A stretch of DNA of 64,000 nt from an uncultured Bacteroidales bacterium (GCA_900541925.1 UQMB01000009.1:49459-113458); one strand, 5' to 3'; shown: positions 9,066 to 18,188, counted from the stretch's first letter. Notes: a model not told the origin generated them from the letters alone. Numbers and translations: made by a program.

Positions 9066-10001
9066 ATGCATATTTTTCCATTACAGGTAGCGGCACCGAC
9101 AGTTGAAGAAATCGCGGTGCGTGCAGACTCGGCCAAGGTGACCCTCGAGGAATTCGCCGAGAACCTCGCAAAAGACCCGAGCACCACCCTGCAGAGGCTC
9201 GGACAGGAAGCCATCCAGTTCGGCCTCAAGATTCTGGCGGCCATCCTGATCTATCTCATCGGAGCCTGGATCATCAAGAAAATCAAGAAGATGCTCGCTT
9301 CGATGTTCGTAAGGAAGAAGACGGACAAGGCCTTGGCTTCGTTCGTCACGAGCCTCACCACTATCACCCTGACCATCCTGCTGATCACGATAACCATCGG
9401 CACGCTCGGCATCAACACCACCTCGTTCGCCGCACTCCTGGCAGCCGGCGGTATGGCCATCGGTATGGCAATGAGCGGCACGGTGCAGAATTTCGCCGGA
9501 GGCATCATGATCCTGGCGTTCAAGCCGTTCAAGGCCGGGGACTTCATCGAGGCCCAGGGGTATTCCGGCACGGTGAGCGCCGTCTCCATCACAAGCACCA
9601 GTCTCACGACTCCGGACAACAGGGTCGTCATCATACCGAACGGAGCCCTTTTCAACGGGAATATCAACAACTACTCCGCCAAACCGATAAGGCGTATAGA
9701 GTGGAATGTGAGCGTAGAGTACGGCACTGACGCGAAGTTGTGCGCGGACAGGCTTCTCGAACTGGTCAAGGCGGACGGCAGGATACTGGGCAGCTCCGTC
9801 AAGGGGGCGGCGGACCCTTATGTCGTGCTCGCCAGCCTCGGGGACAGCGCCGTGATATTCACCGTGCGCGCATGGACCAACACTTCCGACTATTGGGATG
9901 TCCTGTATGACTACAACACCGCCGTCTACAATGAACTGCCGAAAATCGGCATCGAATTCCCTTATCCGCAGATGGACATCCACCTGCATCAGGACTCATA
10001 G
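9066..10001 (+). CDS. MscS-family mechanosensitive channel
   Basis: This is a 311-residue inner-membrane small-conductance channel that releases solutes on osmotic downshock. A short N-terminal amphipathic part is followed by TM helices near 50-70, 90-110 and the pore helix. The pore and following region (LLAAGGMAIGMAMSGTVQNFAGGIMIL) is strongly MscS-like, as is the beta domain with FKPFKAGDFIEAQGYSGTV and VIIPNG. It starts 5 bases after the channel gene. Its 3' end overlaps the convergent permease gene by 6 bases. Confidence 0.95.
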   Translation: MHIFPLQVAAPTVEEIAVRADSAKVTLEEFAENLAKDPSTTLQRLGQEAIQFGLKILAAILIYLIGAWIIKKIKKMLASMFVRKKTDKALASFVTSLTTITLTILLITITIGTLGINTTSFAALLAAGGMAIGMAMSGTVQNFAGGIMILAFKPFKAGDFIEAQGYSGTVSAVSITSTSLTTPDNRVVIIPNGALFNGNINNYSAKPIRRIEWNVSVEYGTDAKLCADRLLELVKADGRILGSSVKGAADPYVVLASLGDSAVIFTVRAWTNTSDYWDVLYDYNTAVYNELPKIGIEFPYPQMDIHLHQDS

Positions 10002-10742
10002 GATCATGGCCACGACGCCGGAGAGCCCCAGAAAAGCATAGACTATCTTCCGGAGGGCCTCTATCCTGATCTTGTCAAACAGCCTCGCCCCTATCCAAAG
10101 GCCTGCCAGCACTGCCGGCACGCCTACAAGCCATCCCTCCAGGACTTCCGGCGTGACAAGCCCGGCCAGTGCGCGGAAAAGGGACATCATCAGGTTGCCG
10201 GAGAAGAAATACCACTGCGTGAGCGCGATGTACTCCATCTTGCCGGAAGCGGCTGACATGAAGTAGATTATGGCCGGCGGGCCCTGCATCGAAAACATGC
10301 CGCCCATCATCCCTGACAGGGTTCCCAGCCCCACCTGCAGAGGCATAGTCGGGCGTATGTGGATCCTCTCGCTCAAGAAGAAGAAATAAAGGCTTATACA
10401 GATCAGGACAAGCCCGAGTATGTGCTTGAGGTTGCCGCCATCCACTTTGGTCACGATATGGACGGCAAAAAAGGACACTACAAGGAAGGTGAAGAGTATC
10501 GGAAGGAGCTTCTTCCACGGCACATACTTGACTGTGCGGATGGCCGGCAGCATGGCCGTGACCAACGCGAGCAGGCCGGAAAGCGCCGTCGCCTCCCCGT
10601 AGGACGGCAGCAGGTACGGGAACATCGTCATCACTATGATTCCGAAGCCGAAGCCGGTGACGCGCTGCACGCCGCTGGCCAGCAGTGTGAACAGAAACAG
10701 GATTATGATGTTTGACAATTCCACGACTTCTGCAAATATCAT
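9996..10742 (-). CDS. TauE/SafE-family membrane permease
   Basis: This 248-residue integral membrane protein has about eight hydrophobic segments. Two related halves are visible, each with a Gly/Phe-rich segment (GFGFGIIVM in the first, GGMFSMQGPPAII in the second), as in the TauE/SafE (DUF81) family. Members export or import sulfite, sulfoacetate or other organic anions; the substrate here is unknown. The ATG at 10742 overlaps a weak promoter-like sequence, so a slightly later start is possible. It is convergent with the MscS gene, sharing 6 bases. Confidence 0.85.
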   Translation of the reverse strand: MIFAEVVELSNIIILFLFTLLASGVQRVTGFGFGIIVMTMFPYLLPSYGEATALSGLLALVTAMLPAIRTVKYVPWKKLLPILFTFLVVSFFAVHIVTKVDGGNLKHILGLVLICISLYFFFLSERIHIRPTMPLQVGLGTLSGMMGGMFSMQGPPAIIYFMSAASGKMEYIALTQWYFFSGNLMMSLFRALAGLVTPEVLEGWLVGVPAVLAGLWIGARLFDKIRIEALRKIVYAFLGLSGVVAMIL

Positions 10743-10802
10743 AATTTATTCGTATCTTGCAGTGATTTTTCGCACAAAATTTTTTAACCAGTCATACACA
10801 CA

Positions 10803-12161
10803 ATGAAGCAAATTGCACTTATTCTTTCAGCACTGGCACTCTCTGCGGGCGTGTCTTCCTGCGGGCAGGGCGGCCAGGGCGCGAATACAGCCACGGTCAA
10901 TGACACCAACACGCCGTTGCACCTTCTGGCTCCTGACTATAATGTACCTTACGGAGTCCCTGCCAAAGACGCGGTCAAGGCGGACCTCGACAGGGTGCTC
11001 AAATTCCTGGATGCCAACACCCCTATAGGGATCAAAGAAGACGGCACGCTTGAGAAGGGCGCCTTCCGTCTGGCAAGTTACGAGTGGGGCGTGACCTACT
11101 CGGGCATGCTCAAGGCTGGAGAGACCACGGGCGACAGCGCCTTCACCAAATACACCACCGACCGTCACAGCTTCCTCGCCGAGCAGGCTCCGAAGTGGAC
11201 ACAGGTGCTCAAGGACGGCGGCAAAGTCGACGCCCAGATGCGTCAGGTCGTAGCTCCGCAGGTACTTGATGACGCCGGCGCAGTCTGCGTATCGATGATC
11301 AGGGCCCAGGTAGCCAACCCTCAGCTCAAGCTCCGCGGCCTGATCGACAACTATATGGATCTCATCCTCAACCGCGAATACCGCCTCAAGGACGGCACTT
11401 TCGCCAGGATGAGGCCTCTTGCCAACGCGGTTTGGCTCGACGACATGTTCATGGGCGTACCTGCCATCGCCTGGTACGGCAAACTCACCGGAGAGAAGAA
11501 ATACTACGATGAAGCCATACGCCAGATCATGCTCTTCAAGGACAAGATGTGGGTTCCGGAGAAGCAGCTCTTCCGCCACGGCTGGATCGAGTCCATGGAC
11601 CAGCACCCTTCATACCACTGGGGCCGCGCCAACGGATGGGCGATTCTCACCATGAGCGAGGTGCTTGATGTGCTTCCGGAAGGTTATCCGGGGAGAGACA
11701 AGGTTCTCGACCTCTTCAGGCAGCACGCCTTCGGTCTTGCCGCCCTCCAGAGCGGCGAAGGATTCTGGCATCAGCTCCTGGACCGCAATGATTCTTATCT
11801 TGAGACTTCGGCTACGGCCATCTACGCCTACTGCTTCGCGCACGGCATCAACGAGGGCTGGCTCAACCCTCTCACCTACGGCCCGGAGGCCTGCCTCGCC
11901 TGGAACGCCGTCTCTACGATGATCGACGAGGAAGGCAAGGTCAACGGCACCTGCGTCGGCACCGGAATGGCATTCGACCCGGCGTTCTACTACTACCGTC
12001 CCGTAAGCCCATATGCGGCGCACGGATACGGCCCGGTTGTTCTCGCCGGAGCCGAGCTCATAAGGCTGCTTGACAGCACCTACCCTCGCCTCAACGACAA
12101 CGCCGTGCAGTTCTACGGCAAGGACTACTCAAGCAAGGGAGCCATCTTCTCGGAAGAATAG
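10803..12161 (+). CDS. GH105/GH88-family unsaturated rhamnogalacturonyl hydrolase lipoprotein
   Basis: The protein has 452 residues and removes unsaturated galacturonic acid from rhamnogalacturonan fragments left by pectate or RG lyases, YteR-like. The signal peptide ends at Cys20 (GVSSC). An (alpha/alpha)6 barrel is indicated by RPLANAVWLDDMFMGVP, FRHGWIESMD, HYWGRANGW-like (SYHWGRANGW) and GVGTGMAFDPAFYY-type blocks. The Asp pair in WLDDMFMG includes the proton donor in this family. A TATCTTGC box about 40 bases upstream is a possible promoter. The next gene follows after 12 bases and also looks rhamnoside-directed. Confidence 0.88.
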   Translation: MKQIALILSALALSAGVSSCGQGGQGANTATVNDTNTPLHLLAPDYNVPYGVPAKDAVKADLDRVLKFLDANTPIGIKEDGTLEKGAFRLASYEWGVTYSGMLKAGETTGDSAFTKYTTDRHSFLAEQAPKWTQVLKDGGKVDAQMRQVVAPQVLDDAGAVCVSMIRAQVANPQLKLRGLIDNYMDLILNREYRLKDGTFARMRPLANAVWLDDMFMGVPAIAWYGKLTGEKKYYDEAIRQIMLFKDKMWVPEKQLFRHGWIESMDQHPSYHWGRANGWAILTMSEVLDVLPEGYPGRDKVLDLFRQHAFGLAALQSGEGFWHQLLDRNDSYLETSATAIYAYCFAHGINEGWLNPLTYGPEACLAWNAVSTMIDEEGKVNGTCVGTGMAFDPAFYYYRPVSPYAAHGYGPVVLAGAELIRLLDSTYPRLNDNAVQFYGKDYSSKGAIFSEE

Positions 12162-12173
12162 AATCCATTGACA

Positions 12174-14357
12174 ATGAAACGGATATCCACCACGATAACA
12201 TTGGCGCTGCTGCTCTCCGGGGCAGCAGTTGCCGTTGCTCAGCCACACTCCTGGGAAGGCATACACCACAGCTCCCTCTCTGAAGCCGAGGCCTGTTTCA
12301 CCACCGAAACCCCGGCCGAGTTCGCAAGCCATGTCATCTGGGGCTGGGAAGGCCCGATGGACATCAAGACCATACGCCACGACCTCGACTCCATCAAGAC
12401 AAAGGGATTCCGCTCCGTCATCTTCGAGGCCGGATACAGGCTCCCGTACGAATACCTCTCCGACGGTTGGTTCAAGGCCATCCGCACTGCTGTCAGGGAA
12501 GCGAAGAAGCGCGATCTGAAAGTCTGGATCATCGATGAGGGCAAGTATCCGAGCGGCTTCGCCGGGGGCAAGTTCTCCAAGGAGAGGCCTGACCTCAGGA
12601 TGAAGGCGCTCGTGGTGATGGACCGCCGGGAAGTCAAGGCCGGAGAGAGTCTTGCCGGCGCCACTGCAGGCGACAAGGTGATAAGCGCCGTAGCCGTCAG
12701 CAAGTCAGGGCTTCCGAACCGCTGCGTCCCGGTCAAGGACGGCAAGTTCTCGTTTGAAGCAGAGGGCGGAGACTGGGAAATCCTCCTCGTGGGGCCGGAT
12801 TTCCGCACGGGACAGACCCGCGCGGTCAACAATCCGACCGGAGGCAAGGACACGACCAACTCCATCTGCGATTATCTGAGCCCGGAGGCCGTGGGGCAGT
12901 TCATAGACTGGACCCACGAGCAGTACAAAAAATACATAGGCAAGGAGTTCGGCAAGACGGTGCTCGGATTCCGCGGCGACGAGCCGGATTTCGCCTACAC
13001 CCCGTGGACACCGGACATGGTGGAGCAGTTCATCTCCCGCAAGGGCTATGACCCGACCCCTTATCTCGCCAGCCTCCTGGCCACCAATCTCTCCGTGAGG
13101 GAGAAACGCTTCAAGGCAGACTATTGGGACGTGTGGTCAGAGCTGTTCGCCGTCAATTTTTTCAAGCGCCAGGCTGACTGGTGCGCAGAGAACGGGCTCG
13201 CCCACATCACCCACCTCAACAACGACCACAACATGCCGGTCTGCGTCAGGGCCGGGGGAAGTCTCTTCAGAGACCTGAGCAATGTGCAGATCCCGGGGGT
13301 TGACGCCATCTGGAACCAGATATGGCCGGAGACCGTCAACGACTTCCCGAAATTCGCCTCATCCGTGTCGCACGCCTACGGCAAACCCCGCGCATTCAGC
13401 GAGAGTTTCGCCGCCTACTACACCTCCCCGAGCATCCCACAGGCCAAATATGTCGTTGACTATCAGATTGTGAGGGGAATCAACTTCTTCGAGTTCATGT
13501 TCTGGATGGCCGGATCCGCCAGGGACAACTGGATGACGGACCCGGGGATGAAAGGGCTCAACGATTACACCAACCGCGCCACATACCTGATGGCTCAGGG
13601 CGTGCCGGGCGCGCGCATAGCCGTATATTACCCGACTTCCACCTTGTGGCTCGGGGACAATGCCGTCAATCCGGACCTCGTCAGCATCGCGCAGATTCTG
13701 CTTCAGCACCAGAAGGACTTCGACTGGGTGGACGATGATGCTTTCACAGAAGCCCTCAGCGTCACTGGAGACGGATTCCGCAATCTCAGCGGACAGACCT
13801 ACAGCACGCTCATCATCCCTTCCTGCGATGTGATTTCGACTTCCGCATGGGACAAGATGATGGAGTTCGCCGCCGCCGGAGGCAAGATTCTCTTCTGGGG
13901 ACGCAAGCCGACCATGCTCGCCGGACGCAGTTTCATGGAGCCTTCACCTGTCCCGGACACGCCAGACCTGCTTCAGGAGCCGTCGGTAAGCTGGACTCCG
14001 ACCGTCGCCGCGGCCATGCCTGCTCCGGAAATGGAGATCATACTCCCGCCGAAGCCTGAGGCTCCGCGTCGCGGGCCTCGCACAGGCGCGGAGGAGCAGA
14101 AGCCGGACCCGGCATCCTTCATCCGCTATACGGCAAGGACCCTGACCGACGGCAGCCTCTTTTTTCTCTTCAACGAAGGCGAGCAGGAGTGCAGCTTCAA
14201 GGCAGCCTTCGACCGCAGCGGCTCCGTCAGGGCCTGGGACGCCTCCTCGGGAGAAGTCTCCGCCCTCTCCGCCACCGCCGAGGGCGGCAAGACCGTCCTT
14301 GAGATGACACTTGCCCCTTGGGAGAGCCGCATCATCTCCATCGGGGATCAGAGATAA
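12174..14357 (+). CDS. GH106-like secreted glycoside hydrolase (putative alpha-L-rhamnosidase)
   Basis: The protein has 727 residues with a signal peptide ending AVAQP. The N-terminal half resembles GH106 proteins: IKTIRHDLDSIKTKGFRSVIFEAGYR, the block VLGFRGDEPDF with acidic residues suited to catalysis, and NVQIPGVDAIWNQIWP. The second half has a Rossmann-like glutamine-amidotransferase-type fold (STLIIPSCDV... GGKILFWGRKP). A Pro-rich linker near 620-640 and a small C-terminal beta domain follow. It is shorter than classical GH106 enzymes (about 900-1100), so the family call is tentative. It is coupled to the GH105 gene, consistent with rhamnogalacturonan breakdown. Confidence 0.65.
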   Translation: MKRISTTITLALLLSGAAVAVAQPHSWEGIHHSSLSEAEACFTTETPAEFASHVIWGWEGPMDIKTIRHDLDSIKTKGFRSVIFEAGYRLPYEYLSDGWFKAIRTAVREAKKRDLKVWIIDEGKYPSGFAGGKFSKERPDLRMKALVVMDRREVKAGESLAGATAGDKVISAVAVSKSGLPNRCVPVKDGKFSFEAEGGDWEILLVGPDFRTGQTRAVNNPTGGKDTTNSICDYLSPEAVGQFIDWTHEQYKKYIGKEFGKTVLGFRGDEPDFAYTPWTPDMVEQFISRKGYDPTPYLASLLATNLSVREKRFKADYWDVWSELFAVNFFKRQADWCAENGLAHITHLNNDHNMPVCVRAGGSLFRDLSNVQIPGVDAIWNQIWPETVNDFPKFASSVSHAYGKPRAFSESFAAYYTSPSIPQAKYVVDYQIVRGINFFEFMFWMAGSARDNWMTDPGMKGLNDYTNRATYLMAQGVPGARIAVYYPTSTLWLGDNAVNPDLVSIAQILLQHQKDFDWVDDDAFTEALSVTGDGFRNLSGQTYSTLIIPSCDVISTSAWDKMMEFAAAGGKILFWGRKPTMLAGRSFMEPSPVPDTPDLLQEPSVSWTPTVAAAMPAPEMEIILPPKPEAPRRGPRTGAEEQKPDPASFIRYTARTLTDGSLFFLFNEGEQECSFKAAFDRSGSVRAWDASSGEVSALSATAEGGKTVLEMTLAPWESRIISIGDQR

Positions 14358-14376
14358 GAATCAAGCGCATCAGTTT

Positions 14377-14410
14377 GAGGTCGGCCCAAAAGGGTCGGCC
14401 TCTTTCTTTG
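14377..14410 (+). terminator. Rho-independent terminator after the GH105/GH106-like pair
   Basis: An 11-bp stem (GAGGTCGGCCC with GGGTCGGCCTC, two wobble pairs) and an AAAA loop are followed by TCTTTCTTT, 20 bases after the stop codon. Confidence 0.8.
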
Positions 14411-15340
14411 TGGCCCATTGTGTGTGCATTTTGTCAATTTGCGCCTTTTTTAACTTTACATTTTGTACCGCGCGTGAGAAGTAGACGGTACCGCGCGCGA
14501 AGGTTTCCGTCAGCCTCGGTCATGACGGGAGGTCCTGCAGGGCTCGCTACGCGGTGTGCTCATGACCGACCCTCCCTGCCAGACCCCGTCGGTAATGCCA
14601 ACCACGGCCAGAACGCCGTCTGGCGCTGGGGTCCTTGACCGAGCATGACGGAATTCGCTGCGGCAGTCCCGGCCAGAGACAGCTGGCCGTGGTTCGGCGA
14701 GGGTTTAGCGACGAGGCAGGCCGGAAATGTTCTGCTGGGCGGCACACCGCAGAGGGCCCTGCGGGATGGGTGGAAGGTCCAGGTAGCAGCGGAAACACCG
14801 GAATAGGCTCACACCCGGCAGCGGCAGACTTCAGCAATGAGCCCGGTGCGGTACTGTGGCGGCACACCACACCGCGCCGTACAGAATTAGGCCTTCTGTC
14901 GTACGGGACGGCCTCGCCGGACAGTTCGGTACAGAAAACGGCCCTGTGGCGTACGCGAGGTTCATCTTAGCGCCGGGGCCGCACGCGGCGGTGGCAGCAG
15001 CGCAGGTCGTCGTGCAGAACGGGCGGCGGGCGCAAGCGGAAGCCGGTGGCGGATAGTAGTGGCGCAGGTGCGACGGAAGTCTGATGCTGCTAATCGTTCC
15101 AATGCGAGCGGTGGCGGATAAGTGCCTGGTAATGAACAGAATAATGATTTGTCCTGTCTGGTTTTGCCGACAGGTAAAATGCTCTTTTGCTTGATTATCA
15201 ATGTGTTATCCGCCACCGCCGTGTGCGGCCAATGCGCCCCGAACTGTGTCGTCCTGTGAGAAATGTCTACCCAGCCGCGAGATCGTTATCTCTGTCCCCA
15301 TGTGCCGTGAACAGTAACATCGGGCCCGCCGAAAACATCA
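14411..15340. other. Gene-free GC-rich region with many small palindromes
   Basis: No open frame here looks like a protein on either strand. Instead there are short imperfect repeats. GTACCGCGCG occurs at 14465 and 14488. GGCGGCACACC occurs at 14738 and 14858. Two related hairpin units of about 30 bases both start GTACAGAA and end GTACG (14877-14906 and 14927-14957). GCGGTGGCGGATAA (15108-15121) has a perfect inverted copy at 15206-15219, with a further direct partial copy near 15043. Function is unknown; it could be a structured RNA or accumulated intergenic repeats. Confidence 0.5.
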
Positions 15341-15349
15341 GACGCAACC

Positions 15350-15388
15350 ATTTAGTAAGCGGCAAAAAATAAGTTGCCGCTTACTAAA
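15350..15388 (+). repeat. 31-base dispersed hairpin repeat, copy 1 (perfect 15-bp stem)
   Basis: TTTAGTAAGCGGCAA (15351-15365) and its exact complement at 15374-15388 flank an 8-base A-rich loop. The first 31 bases are identical to 46474-46504 in the typA leader. This copy lies 85 bases before the prolyl-tRNA editing gene. No T-run follows, so it is not an ordinary terminator on the plus strand. Confidence 0.75.
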
Positions 15389-15473
15389 ATTGCGACTCAT
15401 ACGGCAAAATCACAAAAAGGCAACTACTTCTTGGATGATTATGGTTATCTTTACATGTTCAGTAATACAGACA

Positions 15474-16043
15474 ATGGCACAATACAACGACACGATACAG
15501 GAGGTTCTGGACTTTCTGGACTCACATGGCATGGGCTACGAGATTTATACCCATCCGCCGCTCTTCACGGTGGAGGACGGCATGAAATACTGGAAGGAGA
15601 TTGACGAGAGACACTGCGACGGCAGCGGTCCGGTGCATTGCAAGAACCTGTTTCTGCGCAACCACAAGGGTAACCGTCACTACCTCGTGTCCTTCGACTG
15701 CCACAAGACCCTGGACATCCATTCGCTTGAGCATCTGCTGCGGCAAGGCAAACTGTCATTCGCCTCTCCCGAGAGGATGTGGCGCTGCCTGCGGCTCAAG
15801 CCCGGATCCGTGTCCATGTTCGGTCTGATACACGATATGGATCTCCAGGATGCCGAACCCAAGGAACTCTTCGACAACGGGCACCGCGTCAAGTTCTTCT
15901 ATGACGCGGATTTGTTGAAGGTCCCGTTCGTCAGCTTCCACCCTTGCGACAACACCGCCACGGTAGTCATCTCTTCGACAGACTTCCGGCGTTTCATAGA
16001 GATCTGGGGCGGCGAAGCCGAGGCCCTTGAGATAGGATTATGA
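15474..16043 (+). CDS. YbaK/ProX-type prolyl-tRNA deacylase
   Basis: This 189-residue trans-editing protein hydrolyses mischarged tRNA-Pro, typically Ala- or Cys-tRNA(Pro). The YbaK fold is indicated by the CKNLFLRNHKGNRHYLVSFDC block, LSFASPERMWRCLRLKPGSVSMFGLIHD, and FHPCDNTATVVISSTDFRRF near the C-terminus. The frame is open from 15390, but the ATG at 15474 gives the expected N-terminus (MAQYNDTIQEVLDFL). Its end overlaps the nucleotidyltransferase start by ATGA. The shared hairpin repeat lies in its upstream region. Confidence 0.88.
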   Translation: MAQYNDTIQEVLDFLDSHGMGYEIYTHPPLFTVEDGMKYWKEIDERHCDGSGPVHCKNLFLRNHKGNRHYLVSFDCHKTLDIHSLEHLLRQGKLSFASPERMWRCLRLKPGSVSMFGLIHDMDLQDAEPKELFDNGHRVKFFYDADLLKVPFVSFHPCDNTATVVISSTDFRRFIEIWGGEAEALEIGL

Positions 16044-16795
16044 CACCACATACAAAAAAAGCCATGATTTTCGCGGCGGGGCTCGGCACCCGTCTAAGAC
16101 CACTGACTGACACCATGCCCAAGGCGCTGGTAAAGGTCGGCGGCGTGCCGATGCTGGAGAGAATCATGCTCAAGATGAAGAGCGCCGGAGTGACTGAAGT
16201 CGTGGTGAATGTACATCACTTCGCCTCTCAGATCGAGCAGTTTCTCACGGACAACGAGGGCTTCGGACTGAAGACGGACATCTCACGCGAGGAAGGGCAG
16301 GCCCTGGAGACGGGAGGAGGGATACGCCACGCGGCGCCACTGCTCAAGGGCTGCGGCCGTTTCCTCGTGCACAATGTGGACATGCTCAGCGACCTGGACC
16401 TGGAGTGGTTCTTCTCTCAGGACGACGCCTCATCACTCGCGACACTGCTGCTGACGGAGTCCGACACGGCGGACCGGTACCTGCTCTTCGATGACGACAT
16501 GCTCCTCCGGGGCTGGACCAATGTCCGCACCGGAGAAGTCCGCAGCCCCTTCCCGGACTTTGATCCGTGTTCCTGCAAGAGGCTGTCGTTCTGCGGGGTG
16601 CAGATACTCTCCGACAGGGTCCTCCGCATGATGGAGGCCTGGCCGGAGAAATTCTCCATCATCGATTTCTATCTTGCGGCGTGCGCATGGGAAAACATAA
16701 GAGGAGTGGTAGCCAAGTCATTGAGGATTATTGACATCGGGACTCCGGACAAACTCGCGGAGGCGGACCGCCTCGTGTGCGGCGGAGCTTTTTGA
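16040..16795 (+). CDS. MurU-like sugar-1-phosphate nucleotidyltransferase
   Basis: The protein has 251 residues. The nucleotidyltransferase signature AMIFAAGLGTRLRPLTDTMPKAL is at residues 8-30, with VHNVDMLSDLD carrying the metal-binding Asp near 115 and a C-terminal VVAKSLRIIDIGTPDKLAEA. The family makes UDP-MurNAc or GDP-/dTDP-sugars. In many bacteria MurU works with the AmgK kinase in peptidoglycan recycling, and an AmgK-like gene lies at 19599-20627. MurU function is inferred from family and this neighbour. It is translationally coupled to the preceding editing gene. Confidence 0.8.
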   Translation: MTPHTKKAMIFAAGLGTRLRPLTDTMPKALVKVGGVPMLERIMLKMKSAGVTEVVVNVHHFASQIEQFLTDNEGFGLKTDISREEGQALETGGGIRHAAPLLKGCGRFLVHNVDMLSDLDLEWFFSQDDASSLATLLLTESDTADRYLLFDDDMLLRGWTNVRTGEVRSPFPDFDPCSCKRLSFCGVQILSDRVLRMMEAWPEKFSIIDFYLAACAWENIRGVVAKSLRIIDIGTPDKLAEADRLVCGGAF

Positions 16796-16804
16796 GAGAA
16801 AGCG

Positions 16805-16834
16805 TTGCCATTACGCGCAATTTTACTATCTTTG
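16805..16834 (+). promoter_or_regulatory. Promoter of apt
   Basis: TTG (16805-16807), a 19-base spacer and TATCTTTG (16827-16834) form a close match to the Bacteroidota consensus. The apt start is 25 bases downstream. Confidence 0.75.
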
Positions 16835-16859
16835 TAAGGTTGTTTTACTCTCATCCCTT

Positions 16860-17384
16860 ATGAGCTTGGATAAATTGAAGAAGAATCTTCGGACCATCCC
16901 GGATTTTCCGAAGAAAGGTATTCTTTTTTATGACATCACCACCCTGTTCAAGAGTGCTGAATGCCTGGCTGAACTCAGCGACAGGCTCTACGGACTCTAC
17001 AAGGACAAAGGTATAACCAAAGTCGTGGGGATTGAGTCACGAGGCTATATAATGGGCTCCATCCTGGCCACAAGGCTGGGTGCCGGATTCGTCCCGGTGC
17101 GCAAAGAGGGCAAACTCCCCGCCGAAGTGTTCAAGGAGGAATACGAACTTGAGTACGGCAACGCCGCGATAGAGATCCACAAGGACGCCATCTGCGAAGA
17201 CGATATCGTGCTGGTGCACGACGACCTGCTCGCCACGGGCGGGACTATGGAGGCGGCGCGCCGGCTGGTGGAGAAGAATCACCCTAAGGCGGTATACCTC
17301 AACTGCATCATCGAGCTCATGGAGCTTGCCGGCCGCAAGGCCTTCCCGTCAGACACGGGAATCACATCCATACTGCAAGTGTAA
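16860..17384 (+). CDS. apt: Adenine phosphoribosyltransferase
   Basis: This 174-residue cytoplasmic enzyme converts adenine and PRPP to AMP. The PRPP-binding motif VLVHDDLLATGGT has Asp121-Asp122. The FPKKGILFYDIT and VGIESRGYIMGSILA blocks are typical of Apt. The start ATG at 16860 is preferred to upstream in-frame codons because of the promoter at 16805-16834 and the normal family length. It is followed by a terminator and then by a Tsx-like porin and a purine permease, pointing to coordinated purine salvage. Confidence 0.96.
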   Translation: MSLDKLKKNLRTIPDFPKKGILFYDITTLFKSAECLAELSDRLYGLYKDKGITKVVGIESRGYIMGSILATRLGAGFVPVRKEGKLPAEVFKEEYELEYGNAAIEIHKDAICEDDIVLVHDDLLATGGTMEAARRLVEKNHPKAVYLNCIIELMELAGRKAFPSDTGITSILQV

Positions 17385-17394
17385 GTCATATATT

Positions 17395-17425
17395 GGGCCC
17401 GCCTCGCGCAGGCCCTGTCTTTTTT
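17395..17425 (+). terminator. Terminator after apt
   Basis: A GGGCC/GGCCC stem around a GC-rich loop is followed by TGTCTTTTTT. The stem is short, so strength is uncertain. Confidence 0.55.
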
Positions 17426-17450
17426 ACGGATATTTTTACCATATATAAAA

Positions 17451-18188
17451 ATGATGAAAAAAGTACTCATTGCGGCAGCTGTTGCCACAGCGTTCTTCGC
17501 TCAAGGAGCCAAGGCGCAGACCAACCTTCAGACTTTCTGGGACTTCGGTCGCGGTCATGTCACCACCACCCTTGAGGGTTACTACGGAGACAACTGGGGA
17601 GACACCTTCTTCTTCGTTGACTACGACTACAACTCCAAAAACTCCGACGGCAAGTTCATCGGCGTCAGCGGCAGCTACTTCGAGATCGCACGCGGTCTCA
17701 ATTTCTGGAAGGACTCTGTCCTCAAGGACCTCAGCGCACATGTCGAGTACAATGGCGGCGTGGGCTTCGGCAGCCAGAACTTCCTGCTCGGCGCGGACTA
17801 TCTCCTGCACAACGCGGACTACTCCAACACCTTCAAGTTCTCCCTCATGTACAAGACCTTCAGCGGCAACGCCAGCAGCGACACCCCGCTCCAGTTCACA
17901 TTCGTATGGGGAATGAAGAACATCTTCGGCGTTGACGGCCTGACTTTCAGCGGATTCGCCGATATCTGGGGCGAGAACACCAAGTTCTGGTATGCCGACC
18001 CTGCGGACAAGCAGGCGGAAGAGGGCAAGTTCATCTTCATCTCCGAGCCTCAGCTCTGGTATAATGTGGGCAAGCACTTCGGAGTCGACAATCTCAACAT
18101 CGGCACCGAAATCGAGCTCTCCTACAACTTCGCGGGCAACCATGGCTTCTACTGCCGTCCTTGCCTCGGTACCAAGTGGGTATTCTAA
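17451..18188 (+). CDS. DUF5020-family Tsx-like outer membrane protein
   Basis: The protein has 245 residues with a signal peptide ending near AKAQT. The mature part consists of alternating aromatic-rich strands (LQTFWDFGRGHVTTTLEGYYGDNWG-type start, terminal CLGTKWVF with Phe at the C-terminus), indicating a small beta-barrel. DUF5020 is related to the nucleoside-specific channel Tsx. The purine permease starts 12 bases later and apt lies just upstream, so uptake of nucleosides or purine bases is a reasonable inference; transport was not shown by the sequence itself. Confidence 0.78.
   Translation: MMKKVLIAAAVATAFFAQGAKAQTNLQTFWDFGRGHVTTTLEGYYGDNWGDTFFFVDYDYNSKNSDGKFIGVSGSYFEIARGLNFWKDSVLKDLSAHVEYNGGVGFGSQNFLLGADYLLHNADYSNTFKFSLMYKTFSGNASSDTPLQFTFVWGMKNIFGVDGLTFSGFADIWGENTKFWYADPADKQAEEGKFIFISEPQLWYNVGKHFGVDNLNIGTEIELSYNFAGNHGFYCRPCLGTKWVF

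Noticed and set aside
14547..15216. Several open frames of 60-110 codons in the GC-rich gap
   Set aside because: They overlap each other on both strands, are Pro/Arg/Ala-rich as expected of GC-rich non-coding DNA, and have no recognisable domain.
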